Shown here one piece after another: positions 1-13,960 of a DNA stretch of 64,000 bases. The position numbers were made by a program, and so were the translations under genes. The stretch lies in contig JALDNG010000041.1 in NCBI GenBank assembly GCA_024349245.1, positions 5,387,501 to 5,451,500 of the forward strand, given 5' to 3'. Within the stretch, counting starts at the first letter, position 1. Each line of letters opens with the position of its first letter. This DNA comes from Neodontobutis hainanensis (taxonomy: Eukaryota; Chordata; Actinopteri; Gobiiformes; Odontobutidae). Under the pieces are notes generated by a model. The model was not told where the DNA came from. It was given only the letters and a program-made list of their open reading frames with translations, and ran no database searches.

Positions 1-3000
1 CGAGGAAAGAATGGCTCTTCACTGGGAACTTTACAGATACACAAGTGCATTTTAAGATTGTACACTTGTCATGTTGAATGCTTGTCATCAGTGTGCAGCG
101 TTTATTATTTTAAAGAACTAGATTGGGTAGACCGATTATGGCCTTTAGACTTTCTGCAAAGCCCACCTTTGTATGGCTTCAGCTGAAGGATATGAGCCAT
201 AGCATTTGGCTCAGGGCTCTAAACCAATCTCCCTGACCCAAATTTCTCTGAGGATGTAGTTATGCATTATAAATTATGTATAAAGTGTGTAGCGTCTATT
301 TAAACACATAATTTAAATGCAAAGGTTAGATGCAGCGGATGATTTACAAAACAGAGCAAGTATGGCACCAAACACCAAACTAGGATGAACTTTTGATACA
401 GCGCTATAGAAAATATCATATATTTTTTTTAAATATATAATGATTCCACACATAAAACGAAGTTCACATTTTGTAAATATAAAAACAGGCATGAAGACTA
501 GGGTTTGCATTCTACTAATCTCTGGTACAGTTTGATTCAAATGTAAGTGGAAAACAAACCAAAACTGTATTCTCCAGCAACAAAACGAAAAGATGGCAAA
601 CTTAAAGCACTAAAGGAAATAATGTCTTATTAGCATTTGATCCAACAGCACCATCTAGTGAGATTCTTGAGAAAGGGCTTGTTTTTTGTGCAATTTCTTA
701 TGTGAGTCAAGAATGTTTTTTGTTTTAGTTTGAACCAAATGTTTCGGACTACAAGTGTGGACACACCGTTAAATAGGGCTAGTATTAAAATTGAGACCAA
801 ACCAGGACTCAATCTGATTTAATTTCAAAGCCAGAAATGAAAAAAAATATAGTTTGCTGGAAGTACACTTCTATGTGACACACACTTTAACTCAGAAGAG
901 TGTGTGGTGCCCAGAGAGCCAGGTATTGTTTGAGGTGGTACTTAGTGAGATTCACTGATTTAACCTGTATCCAATATTCATCTGCCTTTTGCACTTCCAC
1001 ATGCAAACGTAGATAATTACTGTACATCCACTCTGCTCTGATCCATCCCTTCATTTCTGTGCTGCTTTTAAATGAGCTTCTATTAAAATGCCATTATACA
1101 AAAATGGGAGAAATGATGTCCCTGACAGGAGAGTAAATGTAAGCTCCCACACATGGAACACTTCATTAACCTGGTGAATATTTACAGCCCTGAACCGCAG
1201 AGTTGCTCATCTCTTTAGTGTCTGGGTTGATAAAACCAATTTGGTTCACACAGGTGCTTTAAAAGGCACTTTTACTAATGACCCTTATTGATCTTTTTTA
1301 TGTTGAAAAGTCTTCAAAAAGGGAACTAACAGCTGCTGCGTAAACAGCTGTGACACTAAAGGGACCTTTAGTTTGTTTAATCATTCTCCTCAACAACTGG
1401 GCACTAACCACAGATGCATAAACAAAAAATACAGGAAAAACAAAGACTAAGACAAAAAAGATGTAAAACAAAAACACTTTACACCATTCTTGGTCCGGAT
1501 CAGTCAATATTTTAAACATCAAAATGAACCATGACATATTCAGATCATATAGAGTGTGGAGCCGATGTGTAATTATGTCCTGTTTTGATTGTATGTGTGT
1601 TGATAATAATGCTAGTAAATGAATTCTCACAATAAATTAACTTAGGCTCCAAACTGAACATTGAAAAGCACAGGAATATAGAGACTAAGCATCTTCAGTT
1701 TGCCTAATGGCTCCATACATAGCCAATTAATTATGAAAAACTAATCTTACAAACAACAAAGAAAGGTGCACGCGTATTAAATATATCTTTTTCTACCTAC
1801 GTAAGAAAAAACAGAAACTTAAAATGAGGCCACAACAAGCAATGCAAGTGTAAATTCTCAGCATTAGTTGTTTTGGCATTCAAGCACATTTGCCCAAAAG
1901 CCAAAGATAAGTAATATATCCACATATTATTTCGAATTCCAGTCACACTTAAAGCAGCCATTTAGCACGCAACACTGAACCTAAACTCAATTAGAATGTA
2001 AAAACTATACATTGAGACGACTGCTGTCTGAAAGGCAGTATTTTCCAGGCTTACATGTGAGCAGTGTAGGTGTTCATCAAAGCGTCTGTCATGTTTTGTG
2101 ACTCGTGGCAGTGGGAAACGTAACATGACAGAGAATATAACCTGTCGCGGCACAAACCATTAAAACAGCTCGCCAACATAACCCTTTCCTAGAGACTTCA
2201 GCGCCATCCCTCAAGCCCAATCCATCACTTCCTTAAAGATGGATGGTAGAGCTATAGAAACTCCTCTGAAATGCCTAACTATTCTTTCCACCGCTCAAAT
2301 GTTTAGTGCAAAACCTCACTGAGTTCTTCCGTCTGCTCACCTCGGGTACCTCTCTGAACGACTGCAGATAACATTATTGAATATAAAGCACCTGGGAACT
2401 GCTCCTCGCCCTGCCAAGATCAATTTCCAGTCAGTGTCGGTGAAATAGTACCCAAAAAATGTCTGAAATGAGACTGTGAAATATCACCTGGCCCTCAAAC
2501 GCCCACAGGTTTTCCTTTCCACAAATAGTCTAGGAAAAGTTTGAGATTTCTTTAACGCGTTGCAGTTCCTGTTCAAATGAATGTTCAGTTTTTTTTAGGA
2601 ATACTGTATGTGGATGTGTAGTCTCTCCTCACATTCATGTACTAGTCTTGGCCATAACTTGGTCTCTGTCCCTAAAAGTATTAACCTCAACCCTAACTGC
2701 TGTACTGTCTGGTTTCTGCCATTAGGCTGGAAATATGATCTCTTGGAAATCAGTTTGAAGGGGAGGGGTTGACACCTTGATTGGATTTTCTTCTAAAACA
2801 CATAAAAAAACAGGCATTGTTCAGAGGTTTATATATAAAATAAAATATATTAAAGCGTAGGTCTGAAAATGTAAATTTTGTAAATATTATAAACATCATC
2901 TTTGCATTTCTTTGCTCATTAAACATTCACTTTGCCAGAGCGGCCATTTAGGAAGAAAAGGAAATACACAATGGCTCAACACTTACCAATGACTACCATT

Positions 3001-4996
3001 CAACAAGGAAACAATAAACTGTTAGCAAAATACTTCCCTTTCGGCACAAAGAGGATATTATGGGCTTTTAATTTGCTTTCAGAAGGACAGGAAATATATG
3101 CATTTAAAGAAGAGTCTTATTGTCGGCCTGAGCTTATCATTAAAAGATGGCATTTCTCAGCCAAAAACAAATATAATACCCTCTAAGTACGGAGAGAGGA
3201 CCTGATGCTGTTGCAGAAAGATTTGTAGACGTTATAATGCCTTTACTTACAGCAAGAGTTCAGGATCTCTTTAGGCAGCAGCTCATATTCAAATAATAAG
3301 TCATATACAGTATAATACATCATCTCTGTGAGTCACCAGTCTGATCCTATACTCTGTTAAACCAGTCCTGCTGTAGGCTGCCAAGCTGCACATACAAATA
3401 ATACATTAACTCAATTCCATCCACAGTGGAAGCCCAGTAAATATTTTTGTATGTGTGGATACATGTGGATACATGTGTGGATACATAATGATAGGTTAAT
3501 TAGTCATTTGTACTATGGGGATCTTGATTACTTATTCCTCATGAAATCCATATACAAGTGATATAGCAGTGGTTATTATTCTGAAAGCACAAACAAATTG
3601 CATTCAGTCTTCTGCTCCATACTTACACATTGACAGCTGAGATTTCTGCCAAGAAGATGCAGACATTTCTTGTGGGCGGCTTTAATCTTTACCACATTTT
3701 GGCACTATTCGTGACTGACTTTGGATATTCTTATTTTTTCCACAGGGCAAACATGACCTCTACATAAGACAACTTATTTATTTTTTTTTAGATGGCATTG
3801 CAGAACATTCTTGTTCATAGTGCTTCTCAAAAATGCACTCTAAAAATAATATTTACCACGATGGACACTGTGTTTAAAAAATATCTTTGTAGTTATGCAT
3901 TAGTGATGCATCTAGGATGTCAATTTTGTCTTTTAAATGGCTGCAGAAATGATTTACATTGTCACAAAAAGTGAATATTTTTCCATTATCAGAAATGTTA
4001 AGTTCACAAGGTTTGTGATGACTTAATAGCTTTATCTATTTTTCATGCACTAAGCCTATTTTCTCCTCCGTGAGCAGTGGATGATCTTAGCCTCACCTTG
4101 ACACGGTGACTTTGTCTTGAGTCTGTAATGTTCTGAGATAATTCGTAGAGGATAGAGGAATAAAAGCTCTGAGGCTGTTACGACCTAAAAATCTCATTAT
4201 GGAAAGCCAATCTGTCTTAACTAAAAAAGAATATGCTGCTCATGTCGGACAGCTGCCCGCTCAAGAAAAGAGCCATTAGTAATTCTGTGTGTCAAAGCGA
4301 TTCACAGCTTAATCATCGGCTCCTGTCCACAGTGCCACATTTGAGCCAGTCTCTGTGAAAGTGCAGCCTTCCTAGTTCAAGCCAGTGATTGAGTCTTGTG
4401 CCTGCACTCAAGGTTTCTGGGGTGTTCAAGAGCTCGGGCTTTGATAACAGACACTGACAAGCCAAAGCTGCAGCACGTGAACCTTATCGACTCCTGGAAC
4501 AATCACTGATCACACCATGACAGCGCGGTAAAAGGAAAGCGAAGGACAGAACAGGAGACATGGAGGTGTGTGTCACGAATGATACATGAAGGGTCCCTGA
4601 AACGTGTATGAGTGTCATGAACCTGAGAATGGGTTGAAAGCTTTTATCATTTATAAGAGGAGGGCAGGAAGTCATCATGACAGACCGTGTGAGATGTCTG
4701 AACACTAGATGGCAGTTTGACATAGAGAGGGTTTTTCTCCCTGCAAGCGCAGACAGCAATCACCGAAATGCTCTGTTTGATGATTGAATTTGTATTTACC
4801 CCTTTTTCAGACATCCATCATGAATATGAAACTTGAGCCGGGCTTGTCATGTGTTGGTTCACGTGGAGGTGACTTATAAACCGGATAGATCTCTAGCACT
4901 GTGATATAGCTCTCTGTTTTATGTCGAAACAAATCAAGCCACACAACCACATTCTTCTACAGAATAATATTGTTCCAACTTTGTAAAATGTACAAG

Positions 4997-5018
4997 TTTA
5001 AAGGTGGATTGTGTAAAA
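4997..5018 (+). repeat. transposon-end-like motif, copy 1
   Basis: TTTAAAGGTGGATTGTGTAA matches a motif seen five times in the window, with consensus TTAAAGGnnCACTGTGTAA. It resembles the terminal repeat of a short non-autonomous DNA transposon, followed here by a run reading TTGTAGTTTTTACTGC. No second terminus was identified, so this may be a solo end or a decayed copy. Confidence 0.35.
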
Positions 5019-7104
5019 TATTGTAGTTTTTACTGCTTCTATAATCTATGTTTTAAATCATTTCAAACTATTTGTTTGTAAAATTTAAATAAAACCGAAT
5101 TAAACATTAAAATTGTTTGATTGTCTTATTTGATTTCTATATTTTTATAAAATGAATTAGTGGAACAGTTCTGCTTTTGTATTATTTTTTTTATAAAGAG
5201 CTGCTACCTTGCACAGCAGCTGGATTCTGAAGAGATCTGTGAGTACAAACCCCTCGAAATCCATCTTGACTTGCTTTGGGGCAATATGATTTCCTGTCCA
5301 GACCAATGGTGTGGCAGCAGTGGCAGTTCTGAGCCCGTTGCTGATGATTAATGCTGACATTAACCTACTTCATGCTGTTAAAATAAAGTGAATGTTATTA
5401 ACACACAGGCAGGACGGACGCAAAAAACAGGTAAATGACAAGTCAGGATGAGACAAGGACACAAGCTATTACTTCCGGTTCCCACAACTGTGTAGAAAGG
5501 ACAAACTGAGCAATGCTCGAGAAGAAGCACAAGTAGGGCTTGCGACTTTACTAACTTTACTTTTTACAATACTAATTTTAACAAAACTTTTGCTTCAGCA
5601 CAGATTTAGTATTTTCTACCCAACACTGCTATAATTATTTGGGACTTTGTTTCCCATTTCCTTACACTTCCTTGCTGCTGGTGTTTTCAGCCAGTCTATC
5701 ACACAAGACTTAATTAAGCAAAGGCACCGCTTAATAACAATAAAGAATAATACAGATCAAATACTGCCTCAAAGACAGGATTAGTCGAAGAATGTGCAGC
5801 TTCTGATTCTGTATGTGTCTTGTGATTAGTTAAGAAACACTTTATAGAATGAACACAGGCCATGGGGATCAGTTTGCGTGGTTAGTAATCCAGCCGCGAG
5901 CACTGGCAAAGACAAACCCATAGAGAAGACATGGGATGACCTGGGATTTTATTTAGTGGTGGAATGATACTGTTGAGTGTTTTTTTTTCTCTTTGTACCC
6001 AAAATAGAATCAGTCCTGGCATCTGCTTCTAACCAGCGCTGCATTAATAAAAAGACTGTCACTGCTCTTAATCATTGGTGCAATTACCTTTCAACAAAAC
6101 AAGCAACAAACACTTCAGGAACTTTCAATATGCGCCTACTAAACTGTGGGAGACTTGATAATGGAAAGAAGTAATGACAAGCCCGGACAGAAGCCCTGGA
6201 GGGACAACAGAAATTTGGTTTTAGAAAGATTTTATTACTTGGAAAATAACTCACAATTGAAAATATGATGAGCTTTAGGCCTTCAGAGAAACACAATGTG
6301 CCCTTGGTCCTTTCAACACGACAATTATTTCCAATCAGTAGGTTATTCCAAATCCTCAGAGAAGTAAATATAAAAAAGTGTTATGTGAAAAGTGCCTACT
6401 GTTATTTTGGAGCTCACCAATAACACAGTCTGTGGATTTTAGCCTCTAGGCGTAAAAAAAAATCAGCTCCACAACCTGGATAAGGTGACAGATGGTTTTT
6501 AACTTTTCTCATAATTGGCGTGGGTTGTTTTGCAAAGTCAGTGCCATTAAAGAAAAACTTTGTTCATAGCCATGTTGTTTTCTCCCTGTCCTCTTTCTGT
6601 CCTTGCCGCTTGGTCCTGCTGTTATTTTGATGTGTTTTTTTTTCTCCAACATGTGACAGCCATTTTTTACCTTTGATCAGGGACAACAGGAAGAGCTGTA
6701 GACCCCAAACGGTAATGAAATACTTCCAGTGGCAGAAAACAGAACACAGATGGAATAAAGTAGGACAGTGAAAAGTGCAAAAAGTAACACCCCATCCCAT
6801 TCTGGAGTCTCCACTTATTTACATTAAAAGACATTTTTTCTGTAGTTATTCGGAAAGTCATTGTTATTTGATCATTTATTGTTTGAACACAGAAATAATA
6901 ATTTATTACATAAGTTTCAAAGACACAGCGTCTGTTGTGATTGACAGATCAAACCCTCCAGAACAGGTTTGTTACAGTGGAACTCAAAAACATCTAATTA
7001 GTATTGTGTTTATATCCTGAATAGTTACCTGGACAAACAGACCTACTTCCCTTAACAAAGGAAAATCAGCAGAAATCCTGTGGGGCCAATTTATCTAAAA
7101 AGCG

Positions 7105-7141
7105 TCTGGTTTTATGCAATGCTTTGTTTCTCTGATTGTTT
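7105..7141 (+). repeat. dispersed repeat pair, copy 1
   Basis: This 37-bp stretch, with core TTTATGCAATGC and then TCTGATTG, closely matches 56311-56347 on the same strand. It probably belongs to one old interspersed repeat family. Flanks are only weakly alike, and no family can be named. Confidence 0.35.
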
Positions 7142-10100
7142 GCATGTTTTTCAAATTGTGTTTGTCCAAACCTAAAGTTTACTTACATTACAGATATTTA
7201 AATAAAGAATAAGGGTTTTCTGGGCCTTTACTACTGTTTTCCATAATTATAAATAAAGACAAAGTATGAAAATAAATGAGAAATGCTGTAAAATAGATTT
7301 GATAGAATAACCAGATGCCATATCTCGTTATGGTCTAGCATTGTTCCGTTATTACAGAGAAGATAAAACAGAGACAGAAGATGAACAGTGAGCTGAACAT
7401 CACCATCTGCATGTACGTTACAAACAAACATTCAGTCTTTCTGTCGTCAGACCTGTTGGTGGCAGTGTTGACGTGTTCAGTGTTTTGCTCGTGGCTCTCC
7501 ACTGAACCCTTCCCACACACATTTGATCGATGATAAGAACAGCAGCGCAGCTCAGGGCTGAATGAAGCCTTTAAGCACAATTTGATTTGGTCCCGGAACC
7601 ATTTTATTTCAAAGGCACAAATAAATGAATCTGTAAATGTATTTATTACTGTAATGCAGAGTATTAACAGTAGAGTTTTTTCTGTAATTGGTTGATAATT
7701 ATGAGTTTTTAACAGAGCTCATCCTTTCCAATGTAACTTTTCTTATGCCTTCCTGTCACTCAGTCTGCACTCACCACACAATCCTATCTGTTCTTTTTAC
7801 ACTGTGCTCTGGATTAACCATCTGGACTGACGGCCCTTTTCCCGGTGGGCCTGTCACCCTCTGGGCCCGCACTGAGTCCACCATCACAGATAAGAGCCAT
7901 CAAACAAAAAGAAACTGTCTGGGTGTGCAATAGTACAGCTAAGAGGCTGCCCTTCTCTTGTGACAGCTTTACTTTGTGGCTGCTGTGTGTACAATAAAAG
8001 GTGGGATTAACTGTGTTAATTAAAAGGCTTATGTTTGCAAACATAAGCGCTCCAACATAATGTGATCATTAACAAATGTACACTCCATGTCACAAGAGAG
8101 AGTAACAGAATAATGATGGAGGTTGACTGTTGCCAACTCTTAATATCTGCATAAAAATAGGTCACATAGTATTTAGGTCTGTAAATGGATTTAAAACTGA
8201 CTTGTTACCATTAAAACTGTTCACAGCATTTCTAAAGCTCTTGTGGGCTGCAGGAGGTCTGCAGTGGTCAGTACTTTCCAGAGGGGAATGGTGCCTGGGT
8301 TCAAGCTGTGAACTGTGTGACATGGCATATGTGTCTGATCCATGGGGGCGCCACCTCTCAGTTCCTACGTCCAGGAAAGGACCTGCTGCTAACATCATGG
8401 TGCCAAATCCTGCAGCGCAACAGTAGAGGTCTAGTGGAGGGCACCATGAAATTAACTTTTTTTGGAATTATTTATTTTGCAGCAGTTTCAATTGCTTTAT
8501 TGCCCATCCAGTTGATTCTGAGCTCTCTGGAAAGTCAGATGTAATAACCATTAACATCACCCCCCGGTGGTTCTATTGCATATTGGAATGTTGTCATGTC
8601 TTGTCTCCCAAATATGGTCCTCCTGTAGTAAAGCAGTTTTTACTGGCACTTCAAATTTTTATTTAAAGTTTGACATCCATTACATTCGGATTTAGCCCAA
8701 ATAAAATATCAAACAGCCAACATGGTTTTGTCAGAGTATACTTATATTAGTATACGTAATACACTGTAAGGCATCCCAGGGTTTTTCTTTCTAGACCTGA
8801 CATATTTTAAAAGTCATTAGCAGAAGCAGGATAGCATAAAACAAACTGCCATTACTGTCTCGCTTAATAGCCTTAAGCTGTTTACCAAGCTCAAGAGCAA
8901 AATTGAATTAATAAAGCATTCTGTGGCTACTCCAGCCCTAAACCAGTGAGTAAACACCACATCTTAAATGTTGGCCAACTGCTGGTTAACACTATGAACA
9001 CTGACATACATATGAAACAAGGATATTACGCCATTTTAGTTTTTCTGTTATTATATGTCCCGCTCTGTTCCTGGGCTTTATTCATTGAACAGGTGCCTAA
9101 AGGCAGTCGCGCTGTTAGGCAACACAATTACAAACAATTACACTTCAAAGCACAAAACCTCGTGCCATTCATTCAGATATTTAAATGAGCTGGCAGGACG
9201 TTAGCCCATACCGACCCTGTACTTTACCTACAGTGCACAGATGCTATGGCCCATAAATCCTTTTTACAGTCTTTTCTGAGGTGAGCCACCAAAGTCTGCA
9301 ACATGAACCAGGTGCAAATACAGTAGTCAAGCCAATTAGCTGAATGGCTTGATTATATTCTTTTAATGAACATTCAAAATGATGTTGTCAAAGCTGTGCC
9401 TGGCCAAGCTGTATTATGCAACTCTTAAATGAGCTTTAATGAGCTATGAATAGACGCAGTGTGTTCGTGCATATTCCGCTAGAGAGTCTCTTAGCTGGAT
9501 GTGTGAAGTATAATCATTATGAAACCACAGTCTGCAGAGGATTCTGTGGCACAGCGACTCCAAAACAATGTGGAACCGGCTAAAAATGTACACAGGGCTG
9601 CGAGGAATGACATAATAATCACATAGCAGAGAGCATTTTGTATTCAGCCAGTGTGTATTAAGATTTTACTAAAAGAAGATTATGCAATTAAACTGTTAAA
9701 ACATATAAAACTAAAGCCGAGAACTCAACATATGGAAGTAATATGGATGAAAAAAGCTATTTAGGATGAGGTTAACTATAGATGACCTTTTTGAATTATG
9801 GTCATCAGACAATCAAAAATACACAGTTTGCTTCCTAGTGTGCTTTTGACGAAGCAGGAGCTTAATGTAAATGTCAAGCCAAAGGTTGAATGCAATATCT
9901 GCACAATCTTTACTTTTTTACTGCAGAGTTATTTTGAGAGAGTATACCATAAAAGGCTTGGTGTTTTCCTAATCTTATTTTTTTATTATGTCTTAACTCA
10001 AAATGCCTAAAGTACTGCAGCCAAAATGTCCACCTTCTGCTTTGACCTAGCCTTTTACCCTTTTAATGTATATACACAAGAATTTTATTTGTATTTATTT

Positions 10101-10148
10101 TTTACAATTTTGACTAAATAAAGATGGACAATGATTTTTCACAATGGG

Positions 10149-10170
10149 TTTAAAGGGGCATTGTGTAAAA
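10149..10170 (+). repeat. transposon-end-like motif, copy 2
   Basis: TTAAAGGGGCATTGTGTAAA, followed by AAGTTGTAGTA, matches the copy near 5.0 kb including the downstream TTGTAGT. The shared flank supports a common dispersed element rather than a chance 20-mer. Confidence 0.4.
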
Positions 10171-11771
10171 AGTTGTAGTATATAGCTAAACAAAATGGAA
10201 CACATCAGTTAAATAGTTCTCAATAGTGTACAATCCTATTAAAATAACACTGTCTTTGTAAAATAGATATGTAAAGGGCCATTAAACCCACTATTTTCTA
10301 TTACTTTTTGTCACAGATTGGACAAACTGAGCACTTGGAAAAGAAGCTCACGTGGTGTTTCTTTTCCCACATTTTGAAGTGAAGGGAATGTGCCTCTAAA
10401 TTTTTCCACTGGGTTTGTTCAAAGACAGTCCCTACAAGTCATCATAGTTGTTCACGAACAAGGAGTGTGAGCTCTGGAATTTCAATGTGCGCTTTTACTT
10501 TAGATAAAGGCCAAAACTGCATCAACACCTACGATCAGACACACAGTAGAACTCCATTCAGGCTGAAGGATAGCTCTTTTGTACTTTGTTCCATAACCAG
10601 CCACTGCTTTGACTAAAGTACACTTTTACAGACCTATTCTGTCACCATGGCGATGCTTGAAGTCTTGAAACCTTGCTCAAATGTCACGGTTCAACTGTAG
10701 CATCATCGTCACAAAGATCCTTCCAGATCTGCGTCTTATTCGCTCATATTATTTGTGTACACAAGCGTTACTGTTCTGTACACTGAACCAGCCTCATGAT
10801 GAACAGCCTCGACCTACTGTGAACCAAAAAATCAATACTCAAACCTGAGATCTCTGACACCATGAGCATATATTCATTCTAAGACCAGACAACTAGAGAA
10901 TAACAGCATGGCATTGTTATGGAATTATGGAATTGTTCTTTAGTGACAGACAGGTAAATTACAAGTTCCCCTTTCATTTGTCTATAACAAAGAGAAGAAA
11001 AACAGAAAACAAAGAGACACCTGCTACAGATTTTCTCAACAAAATGTAATTTAAAAAACACAGTTGGAGAATGACAAAATAATTGCAGTGTATTGCTGGA
11101 AATCCAAACCCATTAAGTCATTCCTTATGTTCTCTTGTGTGTTTGGCAGGATTCACAAATCAAGCTGCTCCAGTCTGTTGAGTTATTTAAAGATGAGATT
11201 CAAGAAAGAAAGTCCCACTTGACTTTTTAATATCTGTTTTAAAAGTTTGACTGTAATTCATATTCCGTTGGGTTTCCATTGACATGTTATAGCTCAGATA
11301 ATATGCAAAGAGATTGTAGCAGCAAATAATGTTTTTAAAAAAGTAAAAACATATGTCTCAATTATTTGGTCAAAATGTAATGAATCATACTGAGACTGTC
11401 TTTTAGCTTAACCAACTGGCCATGTATCATCCATTTTATCAAGAGTGTCACTGGAACTGCCTTTTGTCTGTATTGCAGGCTTTAGAGTTGAGAAATACAA
11501 AAGAACAGGGGATTTTTCAAGTAAAATAAATACAAACGACGTGTTGTTTGTCTGTGTTACAAATGGGTAGTATAAATATTGTGTTACGTTATTAAGACTT
11601 GATGTAAATTCAGACATACACCTAATGTTCTCATTCTTCCACATGTTCTACTGGTTTCAACCAAATACTATGGAAACATTTAGCGAGGCCAGCCAGACCC
11701 ACCAATCTTTCTCAGTGAAGTCTGTTGGGTCTAGAACGCCATCCATTTACATCGACCAGATATAACTGTTA

Positions 11772-11779
11772 ATCTAAAT
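11772..11779. repeat. target-site duplication, left, of hAT-type MITE
   Basis: ATCTAAAT is repeated exactly at 12049-12056, on the other side of the element at 11780-12048. An 8-bp duplication is the hallmark of hAT transposition. Confidence 0.8.
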
Positions 11780-12048
11780 CAGTGGGTCCCAAACTGGGGT
11801 CTGAAGCCCTCTAGTGGGTGGTCAAATAAGTACAGAAAAATAAAATGTTTTAAAATTTGCATATTAATTCTTCTCCGTGGTGTTGAAAAAATATTGTCAT
11901 TAAGCAATTTATAGCCAACAGTCTCTTGTTTGTTACATTGGTTGAATTACATTTTCAGAGAAGTACTTCACTCAGTCTTATATTAGAGGAAACGTTTAAG
12001 ATTGGGGGGGGGGGCCTCACAGTATTTTCTTGACTTTGGGAATGGCTG
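11780..12048. mobile_element. hAT-type miniature inverted-repeat element (MITE)
   Basis: The 269-bp element starts CAGTGGGTCCCAAACT. It ends with a sequence whose reverse complement starts CAGCCATTCCCAAAGTC, giving imperfect terminal inverted repeats. A perfect 8-bp direct repeat, ATCTAAAT, flanks it. Terminal CAG...CTG with an 8-bp duplication is characteristic of the hAT superfamily. It has no open frame of note, so it would depend on a transposase supplied elsewhere. It carries an 11-base G run at 12004-12014. The intact duplication suggests insertion is not ancient, while the mismatched termini suggest some decay. Confidence 0.8.
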
Positions 12049-12056
12049 ATCTAAAT
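12049..12056. repeat. target-site duplication, right, of hAT-type MITE
   Basis: ATCTAAAT, identical to 11772-11779. Confidence 0.8.
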
Positions 12057-13440
12057 CATTGCACATTAGGTCAGTCAGTCATTCTTCATCCACCTGTCAC
12101 ACCCTCTGGAAATCAAACTGGGACTGGAAGGGACCAAACTAATTCTTAATTTTATTTTATGGTGACCTTTCACTATAAAATACATTATCAAAATACACTT
12201 AAAAGCCTGACACTTATGCAGTGTTGTTGCCAGTGCCTTGTACAGTGCCTTGTAGACCACAGAGTACACTCTTACATGTGACAGGGGCTGAGGCTGTGAC
12301 TGCTGTCTAAGGTCTGTCATGTCAAATGTTTATTATGTTTTAGTAAAGGCAATGCCAAAATACTTTTTAGTGGGTCTTAAACAGAAATTACAATGACGAC
12401 ATTCCTTTGCAAGAAGCTTCATGAATTAGGCCTATCGTTATTTTTGTCTCCTGAGACCCTTGAAAAGTACTTAATAAAAATAAAATAAAAAATAATAATC
12501 TGAATTTATTTAGTACTTTACAACTAAAGTAATGAATGAAACTAAGGGAACATATTCTAAAGTAACACTAGCTTATAACGGTTTATTTTGAAAGTCTCCT
12601 CATATTCTTTCATTAACCTGCACTTCTTCTGTGGCCCTTGACTTAATCTGACAGTTTCACAGTTAAAACAAATGACTAATCAGTGCAGGTAGAGAAAAAC
12701 TGATGAGCCGTCAGAACTATTTACATAATGTGAGTTTGACAGGCTGATGGCATGCCAAACAGCTTTTGTGGCGCTTGATATTCTAGGCTGGCTCACTGCT
12801 TGGTGCTGACTACCCACCTTCATCAGCTCCACAGGAAACAATAGACAATGAGCAGTGACAAGTGTGATCAAATCCACACCGCTGTTTTTCATGCAGGGCT
12901 TAATCACTCAGAAAACTCTTTTTTGAGAAAGTTGCTCCTTCCCTGTATATTTCTCTGTCTGTCTTGCACACAACTTTTTCTTTTTCTCCTTTTTTCTTTG
13001 CCCAATACTTTATTATAGTGTCTCTATGCAGGTCAGCAGTGTCACGAATCCAATAAAATTTGAACACTAAAGATAAGGAGAGTCAAATTAGTAACAGGAC
13101 ACTACTATGTCAAAGGTGCAATGCAAAAGCATTAAAAAGAAACATCCCTCCTCTGTGTGGCATAGGCCTGTGTGAGAGCCTCTTTTCTCATTATTATCTC
13201 CTTCTGTATATGATGAGTCAGGGAGCAGCAGGAGTTCACCAGGGCAGACACACTGTTAAGATGCAAATGCTGCCTGACTGAGCACAAGATTAGGCTGTAA
13301 TTTAAATGGTGCATTATACAGAAAAGAGGGTGAGGAAGTACAGATTTACTGTACCTAATGTCATTATAAAAATAATTAACACTCACTGTATACTGAATGC
13401 TAAAATGTGTAAAGAACAAATATTAATTCAAATGAAGTAA
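12057..13440. other. no recognisable feature
   Basis: Only short, overlapping open frames on both strands and AT-rich sequence. Nothing is supported here. Confidence 0.5.
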
Positions 13441-13960
13441 ATTTAGATTAGATTAGCCCACAATAGGAAAATTCCCATGTGTTCACATACAGTGCAAAAA
13501 TAGTGTTGGATAATATATAAAGAGAGAGCATGCAGTAAAAAGAATATATACAGACTTTAGAACATATTTTAAATAAGGAATAACAAATATATAAAAAAAA
13601 ACTTATAGGGTGCAACCAGGTCAAGATAAATGCAAAAAAAATAAATAAAATAAAATAAAAATAAAACCGGCGCTCATGTTCACATTTACAATGGGATTAC
13701 AGGAGAAACATATTGCACGGGTCAAAAGCTACATGTGAGTGGTACAGTCTAATGGCAGTTGCACTGGGGCTGTCCCACTGAAGGAGCTGCTCAGAACCTC
13801 CACAGTCTGATGCATGGGATAAAAAGTGCTGTTGGGGTTGCATGCTATGGCTAGAGCAAGTCCCTAAGCAACATACAATGGTTACATGGCAATAAAAGTT
13901 TCTGGATTATTGTCTGAGTCTGACCAGAATCAGACTTTTAAAATGCACACAAACATCTTA
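13441..13960 (-). repeat. LINE-tail-like interspersed repeat, decayed
   Basis: The stretch starts with repeated TTAGATTAGATTAGCCC, has an A-rich (AAATA)n-like patch at 13627-13665, then moderately GC-rich sequence on AAGGAGCTGCTCAGAACC. This texture resembles the 3' part of a teleost non-LTR element read on the minus strand. No coding motif could be confirmed and the boundaries are approximate. Confidence 0.3.

Larger units (their letters stand above)
1..11771. other. gene-free AT-rich block
   Basis: No host exon, RNA gene or long open frame stands out on either strand. The open frames here are under 100 codons, overlap each other on opposite strands and have no recognisable domain. The only structure noted is two copies of a short transposon-end-like motif (near 5.0 and 10.15 kb), one member of a dispersed repeat pair (7.1 kb) and three close copies of GTGGATACAT near 3.46 kb. 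Read as intergenic or intronic DNA. Confidence 0.6.
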
